Assembly: GCF_019457635.1 (NCBI RefSeq)
Contig: NZ_CP080412.1
Span: 2,976,001 to 3,040,000 of the forward strand
DNA: 64,000 nucleotides
Reading direction: 5' to 3'
From: Shewanella mangrovisoli
GTDB taxonomy: Bacteria; Pseudomonadota; Gammaproteobacteria; Enterobacterales; Shewanellaceae
The notes beneath the pieces were generated by a model, which saw only the letters and a program-made list of their open reading frames with translations, was not told where the DNA came from and made no database searches. Shown in pieces: positions 7,611 through 15,802 of this stretch (position 1 is the first letter of the stretch; every line of letters starts with the position of its first letter). The translations under genes and the position numbers were made by a program.

Positions 7611-10600
7611 CTAAGGCAAAATCACCTTGATTTCACTCCCATGGGAGGTTTTCAAGATATCAATTCGGGTGCCTATCTGCTCTTTCATTTCAGACACATG
7701 GGAAATCACCCCAATCATCCTGCCCGCCGACTGCAAATCCATCAGGGTTCGAATGGCAAGTTCGAGTGAGTCCTGATCTAAGCTGCCAAAGCCTTCGTCG
7801 ATAAATAAGGTGTCGAGTTTTATCCCCCCTGCGTAGGCTTGAACCACATCCGATAAACCCAAGGCCATCGACAAGGCCGCCATAAAACTCTCACCACCAC
7901 TTAAGGTCGCCACGGGACGCACTTTAGAGGTGTAGGCATCCTCGACTTCAAGCTCTAGCCCAGAGGCCTTATTGCCCTTAGATCTGTCTTCTTTGCGCAA
8001 TAATCGGTAGCGACCTTTACTCATTAAATGCAGCCTCTGCGTTGCCGCAAGCAACACATCGTCGAGCAATACGCTAAGCACAAAGCGTTGCAGTGAAATT
8101 TTGTTGCCCGTATTACCATTGGCAACATCGGCCAAAGTGCCAATCACTGCGTATTCATCCTCAAGGGATTTGGCCTTTTGATCAACAATCGCCAGCTGAG
8201 TTTGGGTATTGTTAAGTAGGGTGAGCCGAGTGTTGAGTTGACTCCATACCTCTTCCGCCGTTTTAAGCTGTGCGAGTCGCTCCGTGAGCAAGGCCTCTAA
8301 GGCATCAAGATCGGGTGATGTCGACTCGCTCAACTTGGTTTTAAGCTGAGTCAGTTGCGACTGATTTAAGGCGCACTGCCTATGATAGGTCTCTATGCCC
8401 TCAGCTAGCGCCTGCATTTGCTCATCCGTTAACAAGGCCTCGCGCAATGCATCTCTATCGGTAAAGCCTGCGTTATCCAGTGCCGTCAGTAGCGCCTGCT
8501 GTGCTTGCGCCTGCAGCTCTGCCGCGCCATTACAACGCTCTATCGCCGCCGATAATGCCGTTTGCGCCGCCACACTCTGCTGCGCAGCCTGCTGCTGCGC
8601 GGCTCTGAGCGCATCAATCTGACGTTTTATCTGCTCGAGTTGTTGCTGGTTATGTGCAATCGCTTGATTTAATACCTCCAGTGTTCGGTATTCTTCTGGG
8701 ATCCGCAGCGCTTTTTCAGCAAATTGACCCGATAAGCGCTCGACTTTGCCTTCTTGTTCACGGTAACGCTCACGCTCAAGTTCTAATTGCTGCGTCAACG
8801 TCGACTCTTGCTGTTGCAAGGTTTTGATCTGTTGCTGTAACTGCTGCAGCGCTTGCGCCGCAGCGTCTGCCTGTTTGGCTTGCTGTGTCAGTTCGTCTAA
8901 CGTTTGGCGATGGGATTCAAGCGACAATTCAACCCTATCGCCAAGGGCTGTTGCCAGCTCATTCGCCTGCTGTTGCTGTGCTTCTAATTGTTTTTGCAGC
9001 CCGCGATATTCTGCCCGCGCTTTATTAAGATTATCGAGCGCCAAGGCCTCGGCATCCTGCGCCGCCTGCAATTGCAGTTCCGTTGGTAAATCCTCATGGC
9101 TCACCGCGGGTTGAGGATGGGCCGAACTGCCACAAACCGGACATGGTTCATGGGGTTTTAACTCTCTAGCTAAAATAGCTGCCTGACCTTGAAACCACTT
9201 CAGTTGCAAAGACTTATAAGCCGTTGAGGCTTCTTGATATTGGGTATTAAGCGCTTTTCCTTGTGAGCCAACCTGCTCAAGCAATCCTTGAGTGTGTGCG
9301 ACTTTGGCACATATCTGCTGCCACTGCTTGAACTGCTCGAGCATATGACGGTACTGCTGCAGCGCCTGCGCTGTGGCAAGTTGCTGCTCGCTTTGCTGCT
9401 GCAAGGCTGGCAGTTGATTCTCACAATGGCTGCGCTGCTCCACTAGCGTTGCAAGCGCATTTTTACTCTCCTGCCCCTGCAACTTGGTGTGTTGTAGAAT
9501 CTCTTTAGCCTGCGCTAAAGCTTGTTCAAGGCTGGCAAACTCTGCCAGCTGTGGCACTAAGGCACTGAGATGACTGTATTGCTGCTCAACCTCACGCAGC
9601 TTATGTTCGAGGGGAATGATTTCCTGCGCCGCAGTTTCAGCATGAGCGAGTGCGAGCTTAGCGGCATCGAATGTCGACTGCGCGCTATCGCGCTGAGCGG
9701 CGGCGAGACTCGCTTCTTGCTCCCGCGATAAGGCATTATCTAATAAGTGTTTTACCCGTAATGCTTGCTTGGCGACGTCAAGCCGCGTCGTTTGGGTTGC
9801 AATCTGCGCTTGCTGCTCATTAAGGTGAAGCGCCTCAACCTGTAATTCCTGTAAGCGAGTAAATTCAGCAAAGAGTTGCTGCGCGCTATCACGCTGTTTT
9901 AATGCCGCTAAATGCGCCGCAACACTCTGCTCCTTTGCCGCCGTTGCCGCCGCAAATTCGGGTTCAATGTGACTAAACTCTGCGGCAAGTTCATCATCGG
10001 ATGTCAGTGCTGCCGTTTGCAAAATACCGTCACGGCGGGCGCGCTGCTCTTTGACAAGGTTGCGAATATCCGCCGCCTTGGCTTTTAGGGTATCTTCGAT
10101 GCGTTTATAAATATGAGTTTGAAATAGCTGGCTAAAAATTTGCTCACGCGCCTTAGAGTCGGCCATCAGCAATTCACGAAATTTCCCCTGCGGCAGCACC
10201 ATCACTTGACGGAACTGCTCCACATCTAGGCCAGTTAGAGCCTCGATTTCGGCCGTGGCGTCTGACACTTTACTGGCGACGATAAGGGTTTCACTGCCAT
10301 CTGGGGCAATCTTATACAGCTGTGCCTCACTCTTTTGTACCGTTGAGCCATCACCGCTTTTCTTTAATCTTTCCTGCTCGGGGACGCGGCGAATACGATA
10401 ACCCGTACTGCCTAATTGAAAACTAAAAGTCACCTCGGTGAGCAAGTTATCATCGGCCATATCGCAGCGCATCTGGCTGCCTTCACGCTCGTTACCTGTG
10501 GTTTTGCCGTAAAGTGCAAAACAAATTCCGTCGAGCAGCGTAGTTTTGCCCGCACCAGTTGGCCCGTTGATCAGGAATAAGGGGTTATCCCCCAGTTCGG

Positions 10601-10667
10601 TAAAATCAATAGTTTGAGTCGAGGCGAAGGGGCCAAAGGCCGACATTGACAGCGTGAGTGGCTTCAT
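7611..10667 (-). CDS. sbcC: Nuclease SbcCD subunit C (SMC-like ATPase)
   Basis: SbcC forms with SbcD the Mre11/Rad50-type complex that opens DNA hairpins and protein-blocked ends. The 1018-residue protein has an N-terminal Walker A (GPTGAGKTTLLD) and long Gln/Ala/Leu-rich coiled coils. A central zinc hook (CPVCGSSAHP) joins the arms, and the C-terminal ABC signature LSGGESFMAALSMALG precedes Walker B (LFIDEGFGSLD). Length matches E. coli SbcC. The start ATG overlaps the sbcD stop as ATGA, so the two are translationally coupled. No terminator is obvious after its stop. Confidence 0.96.
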   Translation of the reverse strand: MKPLTLSMSAFGPFASTQTIDFTELGDNPLFLINGPTGAGKTTLLDGICFALYGKTTGNEREGSQMRCDMADDNLLTEVTFSFQLGSTGYRIRRVPEQERLKKSGDGSTVQKSEAQLYKIAPDGSETLIVASKVSDATAEIEALTGLDVEQFRQVMVLPQGKFRELLMADSKAREQIFSQLFQTHIYKRIEDTLKAKAADIRNLVKEQRARRDGILQTAALTSDDELAAEFSHIEPEFAAATAAKEQSVAAHLAALKQRDSAQQLFAEFTRLQELQVEALHLNEQQAQIATQTTRLDVAKQALRVKHLLDNALSREQEASLAAAQRDSAQSTFDAAKLALAHAETAAQEIIPLEHKLREVEQQYSHLSALVPQLAEFASLEQALAQAKEILQHTKLQGQESKNALATLVEQRSHCENQLPALQQQSEQQLATAQALQQYRHMLEQFKQWQQICAKVAHTQGLLEQVGSQGKALNTQYQEASTAYKSLQLKWFQGQAAILARELKPHEPCPVCGSSAHPQPAVSHEDLPTELQLQAAQDAEALALDNLNKARAEYRGLQKQLEAQQQQANELATALGDRVELSLESHRQTLDELTQQAKQADAAAQALQQLQQQIKTLQQQESTLTQQLELERERYREQEGKVERLSGQFAEKALRIPEEYRTLEVLNQAIAHNQQQLEQIKRQIDALRAAQQQAAQQSVAAQTALSAAIERCNGAAELQAQAQQALLTALDNAGFTDRDALREALLTDEQMQALAEGIETYHRQCALNQSQLTQLKTKLSESTSPDLDALEALLTERLAQLKTAEEVWSQLNTRLTLLNNTQTQLAIVDQKAKSLEDEYAVIGTLADVANGNTGNKISLQRFVLSVLLDDVLLAATQRLHLMSKGRYRLLRKEDRSKGNKASGLELEVEDAYTSKVRPVATLSGGESFMAALSMALGLSDVVQAYAGGIKLDTLFIDEGFGSLDQDSLELAIRTLMDLQSAGRMIGVISHVSEMKEQIGTRIDILKTSHGSEIKVILP

Positions 10668-11866
10668 GCGGATTGGTCCCCTTTTGCTGCAACGCGAGTA
10701 GATCCACCGCTATCGCCTTCATCCCTGTGAAGCTTAGTTAAAATCTCATCCATGACCGCTTGCTGCGCATCACTCAATTCCTCGCCAGAGACTTGGCTGA
10801 AAAAATCACGGAACATCTCCATTTCGCCTTTTTTGATATGGTCGCGATTGAGTGCCACGGCCTGTTCGCCCGCCATTAATCCAGTACGTTCTAGATGCAG
10901 CACATTGGGATAAACACTGCGCAGCTTGCCCATGGCATCTAAAATGGCGTGTTTATCAAGGAGTCTGACCATCAGGTAATCCTCACGCTTGGCATCGGTC
11001 TTCCCAAGATCTAATAAATGCGCCAATTCTCCTTCGATAATCCGCACATCACGCAGTGCGGTTAAGGGCAAGAGTTGGATCTGCGCTGGAGTGTGCGCGG
11101 CGACATCAACTAAAGTGACAGACTTATGTTGATGCTGTTCGCTAAAGGAGTATTTCAAAATCGAGCCGGAATAACGTACATGTTCACTGCCTTTATATTG
11201 CGGTCCGTGTAAGTGGCCGAGGGCGACATAGTCAAACTCACTAAAAAGCCGTGGGGAGATTTTATCAGCGCCACCAATACTCAACGGCCGCTCAGACTCT
11301 GACTCACTGCCGCCATCTAAAAAGCAATGACTAACAACGACTTTAGGTAACCCTTGGCTATCGTGGGAGCGTACTTGTTCTAACAGTAGCGCCATCGCCT
11401 CCTCATGGCTGGATACGCTGAGCCCCTTAGCATCCGCCTCAAATACTTGGCGCACAGTTGCAGGTTCGGCGTAAGGCAGCGGGTAAAAGTAAGCATCGCC
11501 ACTTGGGCTAGCTAAGCGGATCGGCGTTAAATCAGTCTGCAGTGGCCCAATAATGTGCAAACCACTCGCCGACATTTGTTTAGCCGCAAAGCCTAAGCGT
11601 TCGTGCCCATCGTGGTTACCGGCAATCATCAGCACTTGTACTCCTAACTCGGTGATGAGGCGATTAAGCACCTCATCGAGCAAAGCCACGGCGCTGGCGG
11701 GAGGAATCGACCTATCGTAAATATCCCCGGCAATAATCACCGCATCGACAGAGTGTTGCTTTGCCAATGCCCCAATTTGATCAAGCACATAGGCTTGATC
11801 TTCTAAAAGTGATTGATTGTGTAACTGGCGACCAATGTGCCAGTCCGAGGTATGGATAAATCTCAT
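10664..11866 (-). CDS. sbcD: Nuclease SbcCD subunit D (Mre11-like exonuclease)
   Basis: SbcD is the metallophosphoesterase subunit of SbcCD, acting on hairpin and blocked DNA ends. The 400-residue protein shows the calcineurin-type motifs in order: TSDWHIGR (residues 7-14), GDIYDR, GNHDGHERL, and later VVSHCFLDGG and ALGHLHGPQ. These supply the two-metal site. It is the first gene of the sbcDC pair, with an ATG at 11866 and AAGG about ten bases upstream. The C-terminus ends in a short Gly/Ser-rich tail that probably contacts SbcC loosely or not at all. Confidence 0.96.
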   Translation of the reverse strand: MRFIHTSDWHIGRQLHNQSLLEDQAYVLDQIGALAKQHSVDAVIIAGDIYDRSIPPASAVALLDEVLNRLITELGVQVLMIAGNHDGHERLGFAAKQMSASGLHIIGPLQTDLTPIRLASPSGDAYFYPLPYAEPATVRQVFEADAKGLSVSSHEEAMALLLEQVRSHDSQGLPKVVVSHCFLDGGSESESERPLSIGGADKISPRLFSEFDYVALGHLHGPQYKGSEHVRYSGSILKYSFSEQHQHKSVTLVDVAAHTPAQIQLLPLTALRDVRIIEGELAHLLDLGKTDAKREDYLMVRLLDKHAILDAMGKLRSVYPNVLHLERTGLMAGEQAVALNRDHIKKGEMEMFRDFFSQVSGEELSDAQQAVMDEILTKLHRDEGDSGGSTRVAAKGDQSA

Positions 11867-12149
11867 CGTTGCGAAACCTTAATGGATACTAAGCCGATTC
11901 TATCGCGTGGGTGCTTACCGTTTAACTTGTGAAGTTTCTGGTGCAAACGCTTGGCAATAACACAGCCAATTGACCCTAAAAACGCTTTAAAAATGCTAGG
12001 TTATCCTAAACATTGCTGCGGAGTATAGCGAATACCAAGGGACTGAGGAGATTTACAGCAATAAGGCCGAAAACTGTGCTCATGGGATTATGCAGCACAA
12101 ATAGGCAATCAGCCTTATCAAGGGAGAGGCAAACACGATAGCGGCTAAA

Positions 12150-12920
12150 TCAAAACAGTTGATATTGGCTCGCCAACAGTTTCACACTCATGGCCAAAGA
12201 CATAGTCACCACCAATGGCTTAATGATCTTAGTGCCCTTGGTCACGACTAAACGCGAACCTAAGGTCGCACCGATAGCCTGCCCGGCAAGCATCACTAAA
12301 CCGAGCACCCAAATCACTTTGCCACCCAAGGTGAAGAAGATAAGTGAAGCGATATTGGTCGAGAAATTTAACACCTTGGCGTGTGCAGTCGCTTTTGCCA
12401 GTCCAAAACCGGCCAGTGTCACAAAGGCCAGCGCGAAGAAACTCCCTGTGCCAGGGCCAAAAAAGCCATCGTACAAACCCACACCGAGCGCGGCGGTAAA
12501 GGCAAAGGCGGTAGGCGTTAACACTTGGTGACGGTCATCTTCCGAAATCTTTTTCGAAAACAGGAAATAACAACCAATGGCGAGGATTAAAAAAGGTAAG
12601 ACTAACTCCAGCACTTTGGCATCGACCAACTGCACCAGAATCGTGCCTAAGGCGGCGCCCGCAAAGGCACAGATAAGGGACAGTTTAACGGCCTTCAAAT
12701 CGACCAAACCCTTACGCACAAAGTACAAGCTCGCAAAAAAGCTGCCACCGCAGGCCTGTAATTTGTTAGTCCCGAGCGCCACCGCTGGCGGTAAACCCGC
12801 CCACATTAACGCTGGGATAGTCAGCAATCCCCCGCCGCCGGCGATAGAGTCGATAAACCCCGCCACCATAGCCACGCCAAAGAGTAATGCCGCAATTTGT
12901 AGAGTCAGTTCAAATTCCAT
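12150..12920 (-). CDS. TSUP family membrane permease, YfcA-like
   Basis: This integral inner-membrane protein belongs to the TauE/SafE (TSUP) family of anion exporters or permeases. It closely resembles E. coli YfcA in length and motifs: GFIDSIAGGGGLLTIPALM near the N-terminus, ALGTNKLQACGG, and GFYDG-like GLYDGFFGPGTGSF in the second half. These two glycine-rich repeats mark the internal duplication of the family, with about eight hydrophobic segments overall. The substrate is unknown; sulfur oxyanions are typical for relatives. The ATG at 12920 is chosen by homology, while an ATG at 12959 adds 13 polar residues. It diverges from a LysR regulator. Confidence 0.88.
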   Translation of the reverse strand: MEFELTLQIAALLFGVAMVAGFIDSIAGGGGLLTIPALMWAGLPPAVALGTNKLQACGGSFFASLYFVRKGLVDLKAVKLSLICAFAGAALGTILVQLVDAKVLELVLPFLILAIGCYFLFSKKISEDDRHQVLTPTAFAFTAALGVGLYDGFFGPGTGSFFALAFVTLAGFGLAKATAHAKVLNFSTNIASLIFFTLGGKVIWVLGLVMLAGQAIGATLGSRLVVTKGTKIIKPLVVTMSLAMSVKLLASQYQLF

Positions 12921-13061
12921 GATTGTTATTATTGAGTAATAGGAGCTAAGGCTTCGCATTAGACTGCGTTTGCCTTATAAACGCAAAGGAGTTATTGTCG
13001 CGCTAGCGTGAGTAAAGCTCACACTAAATACCCTTATCATTTACTCGATTCGGATACGCCT

Positions 13062-13970
13062 ATGTTTACTTCCTTGCCGCCCCTCAATGCATTACGGGCA
13101 TTCGAGTCTGCCGCCCGCTTGCAAAGCATGACACTTGCTAGCAAAGAACTGTATGTCACCCACGGCGCCATCAGTAAACAAATCCGTGTATTAGAAGAAT
13201 TCTTAGGTTTTGCCCTCTTCGTACGCCAGCATAAAAAAGTCGCACTCACGGACGAAGCCAAGCGCTACTTGCCCCATGTGCAAGCGGCTCTGCAAACCTT
13301 ATCAAGCGCCACCGCCGATTTACGCAGCCAAGGCTCGCGGCCACAAACCTTAGCCATCAATGTGTTACCCAGTTTAACCATCAACTGGTTAATCCCCCGG
13401 ATGGAGCAATTTAAATCTCGGCATCCGCATTTGTATGTGGATCTCTCGATTGGTGACTTTGCCGTCGACTTCAGCCAGGGCCGTTATGACATTGCCATTC
13501 GCAGCAGCACTCAACTCCCCAAAGGGGTTAATTACATCAAATTGATGGATGAAGACTTGTGCTTGGTGTGCGCGCCGTCACTCGCGCCTAAACTCAAAAG
13601 CATCGAAGACATCAATAAAGTCACGCTGCTGAAACACACCACACGGCCAGAGCTGTGGGAGTATTGGGCGGATAAAGTGGGGCTAGTACTCACGCAGGCG
13701 CAAACCTTTGGCGTCGAACATTTTTATATGTTGAGTCAAGCCGCGGCCAGTGGCATGGGCGCAGCGCTGATCCCACGTTTTTTTATCGAAGAACAATTGG
13801 CCAATGGCAGCTTGGTAATCCCGTTTGAAGCGCCTTTTGGCAGCCCATACGCCTATTACTTACTCACGCCCAAATCCCCTAGCCTACCGCTAAAAGTACA
13901 AGCCTTTATCGATTGGATGCTCGAGTTATTTGCCCCATATCGGCAATCGTCAGATAACGACAGAGCCTAG
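13062..13970 (+). CDS. LysR-type transcriptional regulator, GcvA-like
   Basis: The 302-residue product has an N-terminal winged helix (LPPLNALRAFESAARLQSMTLASKEL then THGAISKQIRVLEEFLG). The PBP2-like effector domain follows, with the GcvA-subgroup look LAINVLPSLTINWLIPRM. It would bind DNA as an oligomer and respond to a small ligand. Its divergent neighbour is the TSUP permease, a usual LysR target, so it may regulate it; this is inference. The ATG at 13062 (MFTSLPPLNAL) matches the family start; an upstream GTG at 13008 would add 18 unrelated residues. Confidence 0.9.
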   Translation: MFTSLPPLNALRAFESAARLQSMTLASKELYVTHGAISKQIRVLEEFLGFALFVRQHKKVALTDEAKRYLPHVQAALQTLSSATADLRSQGSRPQTLAINVLPSLTINWLIPRMEQFKSRHPHLYVDLSIGDFAVDFSQGRYDIAIRSSTQLPKGVNYIKLMDEDLCLVCAPSLAPKLKSIEDINKVTLLKHTTRPELWEYWADKVGLVLTQAQTFGVEHFYMLSQAAASGMGAALIPRFFIEEQLANGSLVIPFEAPFGSPYAYYLLTPKSPSLPLKVQAFIDWMLELFAPYRQSSDNDRA

Positions 13971-13975
13971 AGAGT

Positions 13976-14002
13976 AAAAAACCACCTGAGCGGTGGTTTT
14001 TT
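13976..14002. terminator. Bidirectional terminator after the LysR gene
   Basis: The stem ACCACC/GGTGGT is extended by flanking A and T runs around a five-base loop. It ends transcription from the LysR gene and from the convergent RraB-like gene. Confidence 0.85.
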
Positions 14003-14024
14003 AACGGCTTATCTGGCGATAGGC

Positions 14025-14411
14025 TTAGTGATGGCAATGCTCATCGTGAACATGGTCGTCATCCATAAACTCATCATCACCTTCTTGATGTTGCATTACG
14101 CCCCATCCATCGGTCATGCCGCCGAACTCGACCGCAAAATCATTGAGAATGGTTTCTTGCTCAACCAAGTCATCGTAGTCTGGCACCATGTTGATGCATA
14201 CAATGATTTCCCACTTGCCGAGTTCATCGTTAAGGTTCAGCTCAACTTCGCCTTCTAAATCGGAGTTAGCTAACTCTTCGAGTGCAGATTCAGCATCACG
14301 CTGATCATCGAAAACTAAAAAGAAATCAACATCGAGGGCTTTAGTGAGGTCAATTCCGGCTTCGGCCATCGCAGCCAGCATTTTGCCATTATCGTCGTCT
14401 GGAAATTGCAT
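14025..14411 (-). CDS. RraB-family protein (ribonuclease E inhibitor-like)
   Basis: The 128-residue acidic protein matches the RraB domain family: ALDVDFFLVFDDQRDAESAL, then WEIIVCINMVPDYDDLVEQE, and the family-ending FGGMTDGWGVMQ. E. coli RraB binds RNase E and inhibits or redirects RNA decay. The whole-protein match to E. coli RraB looks moderate, so the exact role is inferred. An unusual C-terminal tail is rich in Asp, Glu and His (DDDHVHDEHCHH) and could bind metal. It lies 22 bases after the S4-domain gene and probably shares its transcript. Confidence 0.75.
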   Translation of the reverse strand: MQFPDDDNGKMLAAMAEAGIDLTKALDVDFFLVFDDQRDAESALEELANSDLEGEVELNLNDELGKWEIIVCINMVPDYDDLVEQETILNDFAVEFGGMTDGWGVMQHQEGDDEFMDDDHVHDEHCHH

Positions 14412-14433
14412 ATCCTACTCCACAGTATCTGGC

Positions 14434-14664
14434 TTATTCAGCCGCAATGATTTGAACCGATTCACCGTTAAAGCTGACGATGTCACCCGCAACGACTTTT
14501 TTACGTTTGCGCGTTTCCACTTCGCCATTGACGGTAACCAAACCTTCATCAATAACATGCTTGGCTTCGCCACCGGCATTCGACATGCCTTGTACCTTTA
14601 ATACTTTGTACAATTCAATAAAATCTTCGCCAGGATACAAAACTAACTGATTAATTTGCGCCAC
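14434..14664 (-). CDS. ybcJ: S4-domain RNA-binding protein, YbcJ-like
   Basis: This 76-residue protein is essentially one S4 RNA-binding domain, as in E. coli YbcJ. The motif VLKVQGMSNAGGEAKHVIDEGLVTVNGEVETRKRKKV is spread through residues 22-58 and holds the Gly-Ala-Lys turn and the basic RNA-contact surface. It would bind structured RNA, probably ribosomal or tRNA-like. The ATG at 14664 begins MAQINQLVLYPGEDF. It precedes the RraB-like gene with a 22-base gap on the same strand, which joins two RNA-related genes. Confidence 0.88.
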   Translation of the reverse strand: MAQINQLVLYPGEDFIELYKVLKVQGMSNAGGEAKHVIDEGLVTVNGEVETRKRKKVVAGDIVSFNGESVQIIAAE

Positions 14665-14734
14665 TTAAACACGCCTCAAAAAATAAACCTGCGGCATTAT
14701 AGCAGCATGTCCCATGGGATGCAGATAATTTAAC

Positions 14735-15271
14735 TTATCTTTGCCTTTCATCAGCGAGCAGCCCGTAGGCGCATTCATCCTGCCACTCATCGCCTATCTT
14801 AAAATGCTGCCGAAATACGCCTTCGAGTTGAAAGCCACATTTCTCCATCACTCGGGCCGAACCGATGTTGTCTTTGGCGCAGTGCCCAACCAATTTATGG
14901 ACAGACAAACTCAAACAGGCCCAATCAACAACCGCCTGTAAACTCTCAGTGGCATAGCCTTTACCGTGCCCCGCGTGCGCCAGCAAATAACCGACCTCGG
15001 CACGTTGCTCCTCCACACTTTGACAATGAAGGCCTGTTAAACCGATAAACTCACCGGTATCAAGGGTTTCAATCACCATTGTGAGCCAATCGCCAGAGGC
15101 ATAGTCCCAGGTGGCTGAGCGCTGCTCAAACTTTTGCCGGATCACTTCGGGAGCTTCAGGAATACGCACATAGCGATTGATGTCAGGATCTTGATGTAAT
15201 GCCAAGAAGTGTGGCCAATCCTGCTCTTGTAAACTGCGAAGTCTTAATCTGTCGGTATAGAGTTCAAGCAT
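14735..15271 (-). CDS. GNAT family N-acetyltransferase (RimJ/RimL-like)
   Basis: The 178-residue product is a RimJ/RimL-type GNAT acetyltransferase. The start MLELYTDRLRLRSLQEQDW is the classic family opening. The acetyl-CoA-binding loop is at AEVGYLLAHAGHGKGYATES, and the typical GSARVMEKCGFQLEG follows. It could acetylate a protein N-terminus or a small molecule; the substrate is unknown. The start at 15271 is supported by GGGGAG eight bases upstream, so the longer 196-residue frame is not used. A terminator separates it from the parvulin gene upstream. Confidence 0.9.
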   Translation of the reverse strand: MLELYTDRLRLRSLQEQDWPHFLALHQDPDINRYVRIPEAPEVIRQKFEQRSATWDYASGDWLTMVIETLDTGEFIGLTGLHCQSVEEQRAEVGYLLAHAGHGKGYATESLQAVVDWACLSLSVHKLVGHCAKDNIGSARVMEKCGFQLEGVFRQHFKIGDEWQDECAYGLLADERQR

Positions 15272-15297
15272 AGCGGCTCCCCAATGGATGGACGAAC

Positions 15298-15328
15298 TAA
15301 AAAAATGGCAGCCAAACGCTGCCATTTT
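15298..15328 (-). terminator. Rho-independent terminator after the parvulin gene
   Basis: A perfect 11-bp stem (AAAATGGCAGC with GCTGCCATTTT) around a five-base loop has a T-tract on the minus strand. It ends the gene at 15345. Confidence 0.88.
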
Positions 15329-15344
15329 CTCGGCAAGGAGATGA

Positions 15345-15623
15345 TTAACCGCGGCTGGTCACTTCAAGTAAGTGGTAACCAAACTGGGTTTTAACTGGAC
15401 CTTGAACCACGTTTAATGGTGCACTAAACACCACTTCATCAAACTCACGCACCATCATGCCAGGGCCGAATGAACCTAATTCACCACCCTGCGCACCCGA
15501 TGGGCATGAGGAATGGGCGCGGGCGATTTGCGCAAAATCGGCACCGTCGAGGATCTGTTGTTTAAGTGCTTGGCACTGCTCTTCGCTGCTCACTAACAAA
15601 TGTCTTGCTGTAGCCTGAACCAT
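15345..15623 (-). CDS. ppiC: Parvulin-type peptidyl-prolyl isomerase, PpiC-like
   Basis: The 92-residue single-domain parvulin speeds cis-trans isomerisation of X-Pro bonds and lacks a signal peptide, so it is cytosolic. It shows the family pattern ARHLLVSSEEQCQALKQQI, ADFAQIARAHSSCPSGAQGG, LGSFGPGMMVREFD and the closing FGYHLLEV. The start at 15623 (MVQATARHLLV) has AGGAG about nine bases upstream; the longer 105-residue frame has no such site. It is close in size to E. coli PpiC. Confidence 0.93.
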   Translation of the reverse strand: MVQATARHLLVSSEEQCQALKQQILDGADFAQIARAHSSCPSGAQGGELGSFGPGMMVREFDEVVFSAPLNVVQGPVKTQFGYHLLEVTSRG

Positions 15624-15748
15624 GATAAAACTCCTTGAATAATCCTGAGACATTTGCCCCAAATATCATATGGTTCCCGTTTTTATAACATCTAAACGGA
15701 TGTGAATGTTGAGTATAAAAACATTCTGTTTAATTAAAAAGTCTTAAA

Positions 15749-15786
15749 CTGCGCCGTCATTAATTTTGTTATCGATAACGGCGCAG
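15749..15786 (-). terminator. Putative terminator hairpin after the DUF885 gene
   Basis: A perfect 9-bp stem (CTGCGCCGT with ACGGCGCAG) encloses a 20-base loop containing the palindrome GTTATCGATAAC. The T-tract is weak, so this may be a different 3' structure. Confidence 0.45.
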
Positions 15787-15802
15787 CATAATTGACTCGG
15801 TA

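Noticed and set aside
12190-12939. Two plus-strand frames opposite the TSUP gene
   Set aside because: Shadows; they mirror the membrane-protein codon pattern of the real gene.
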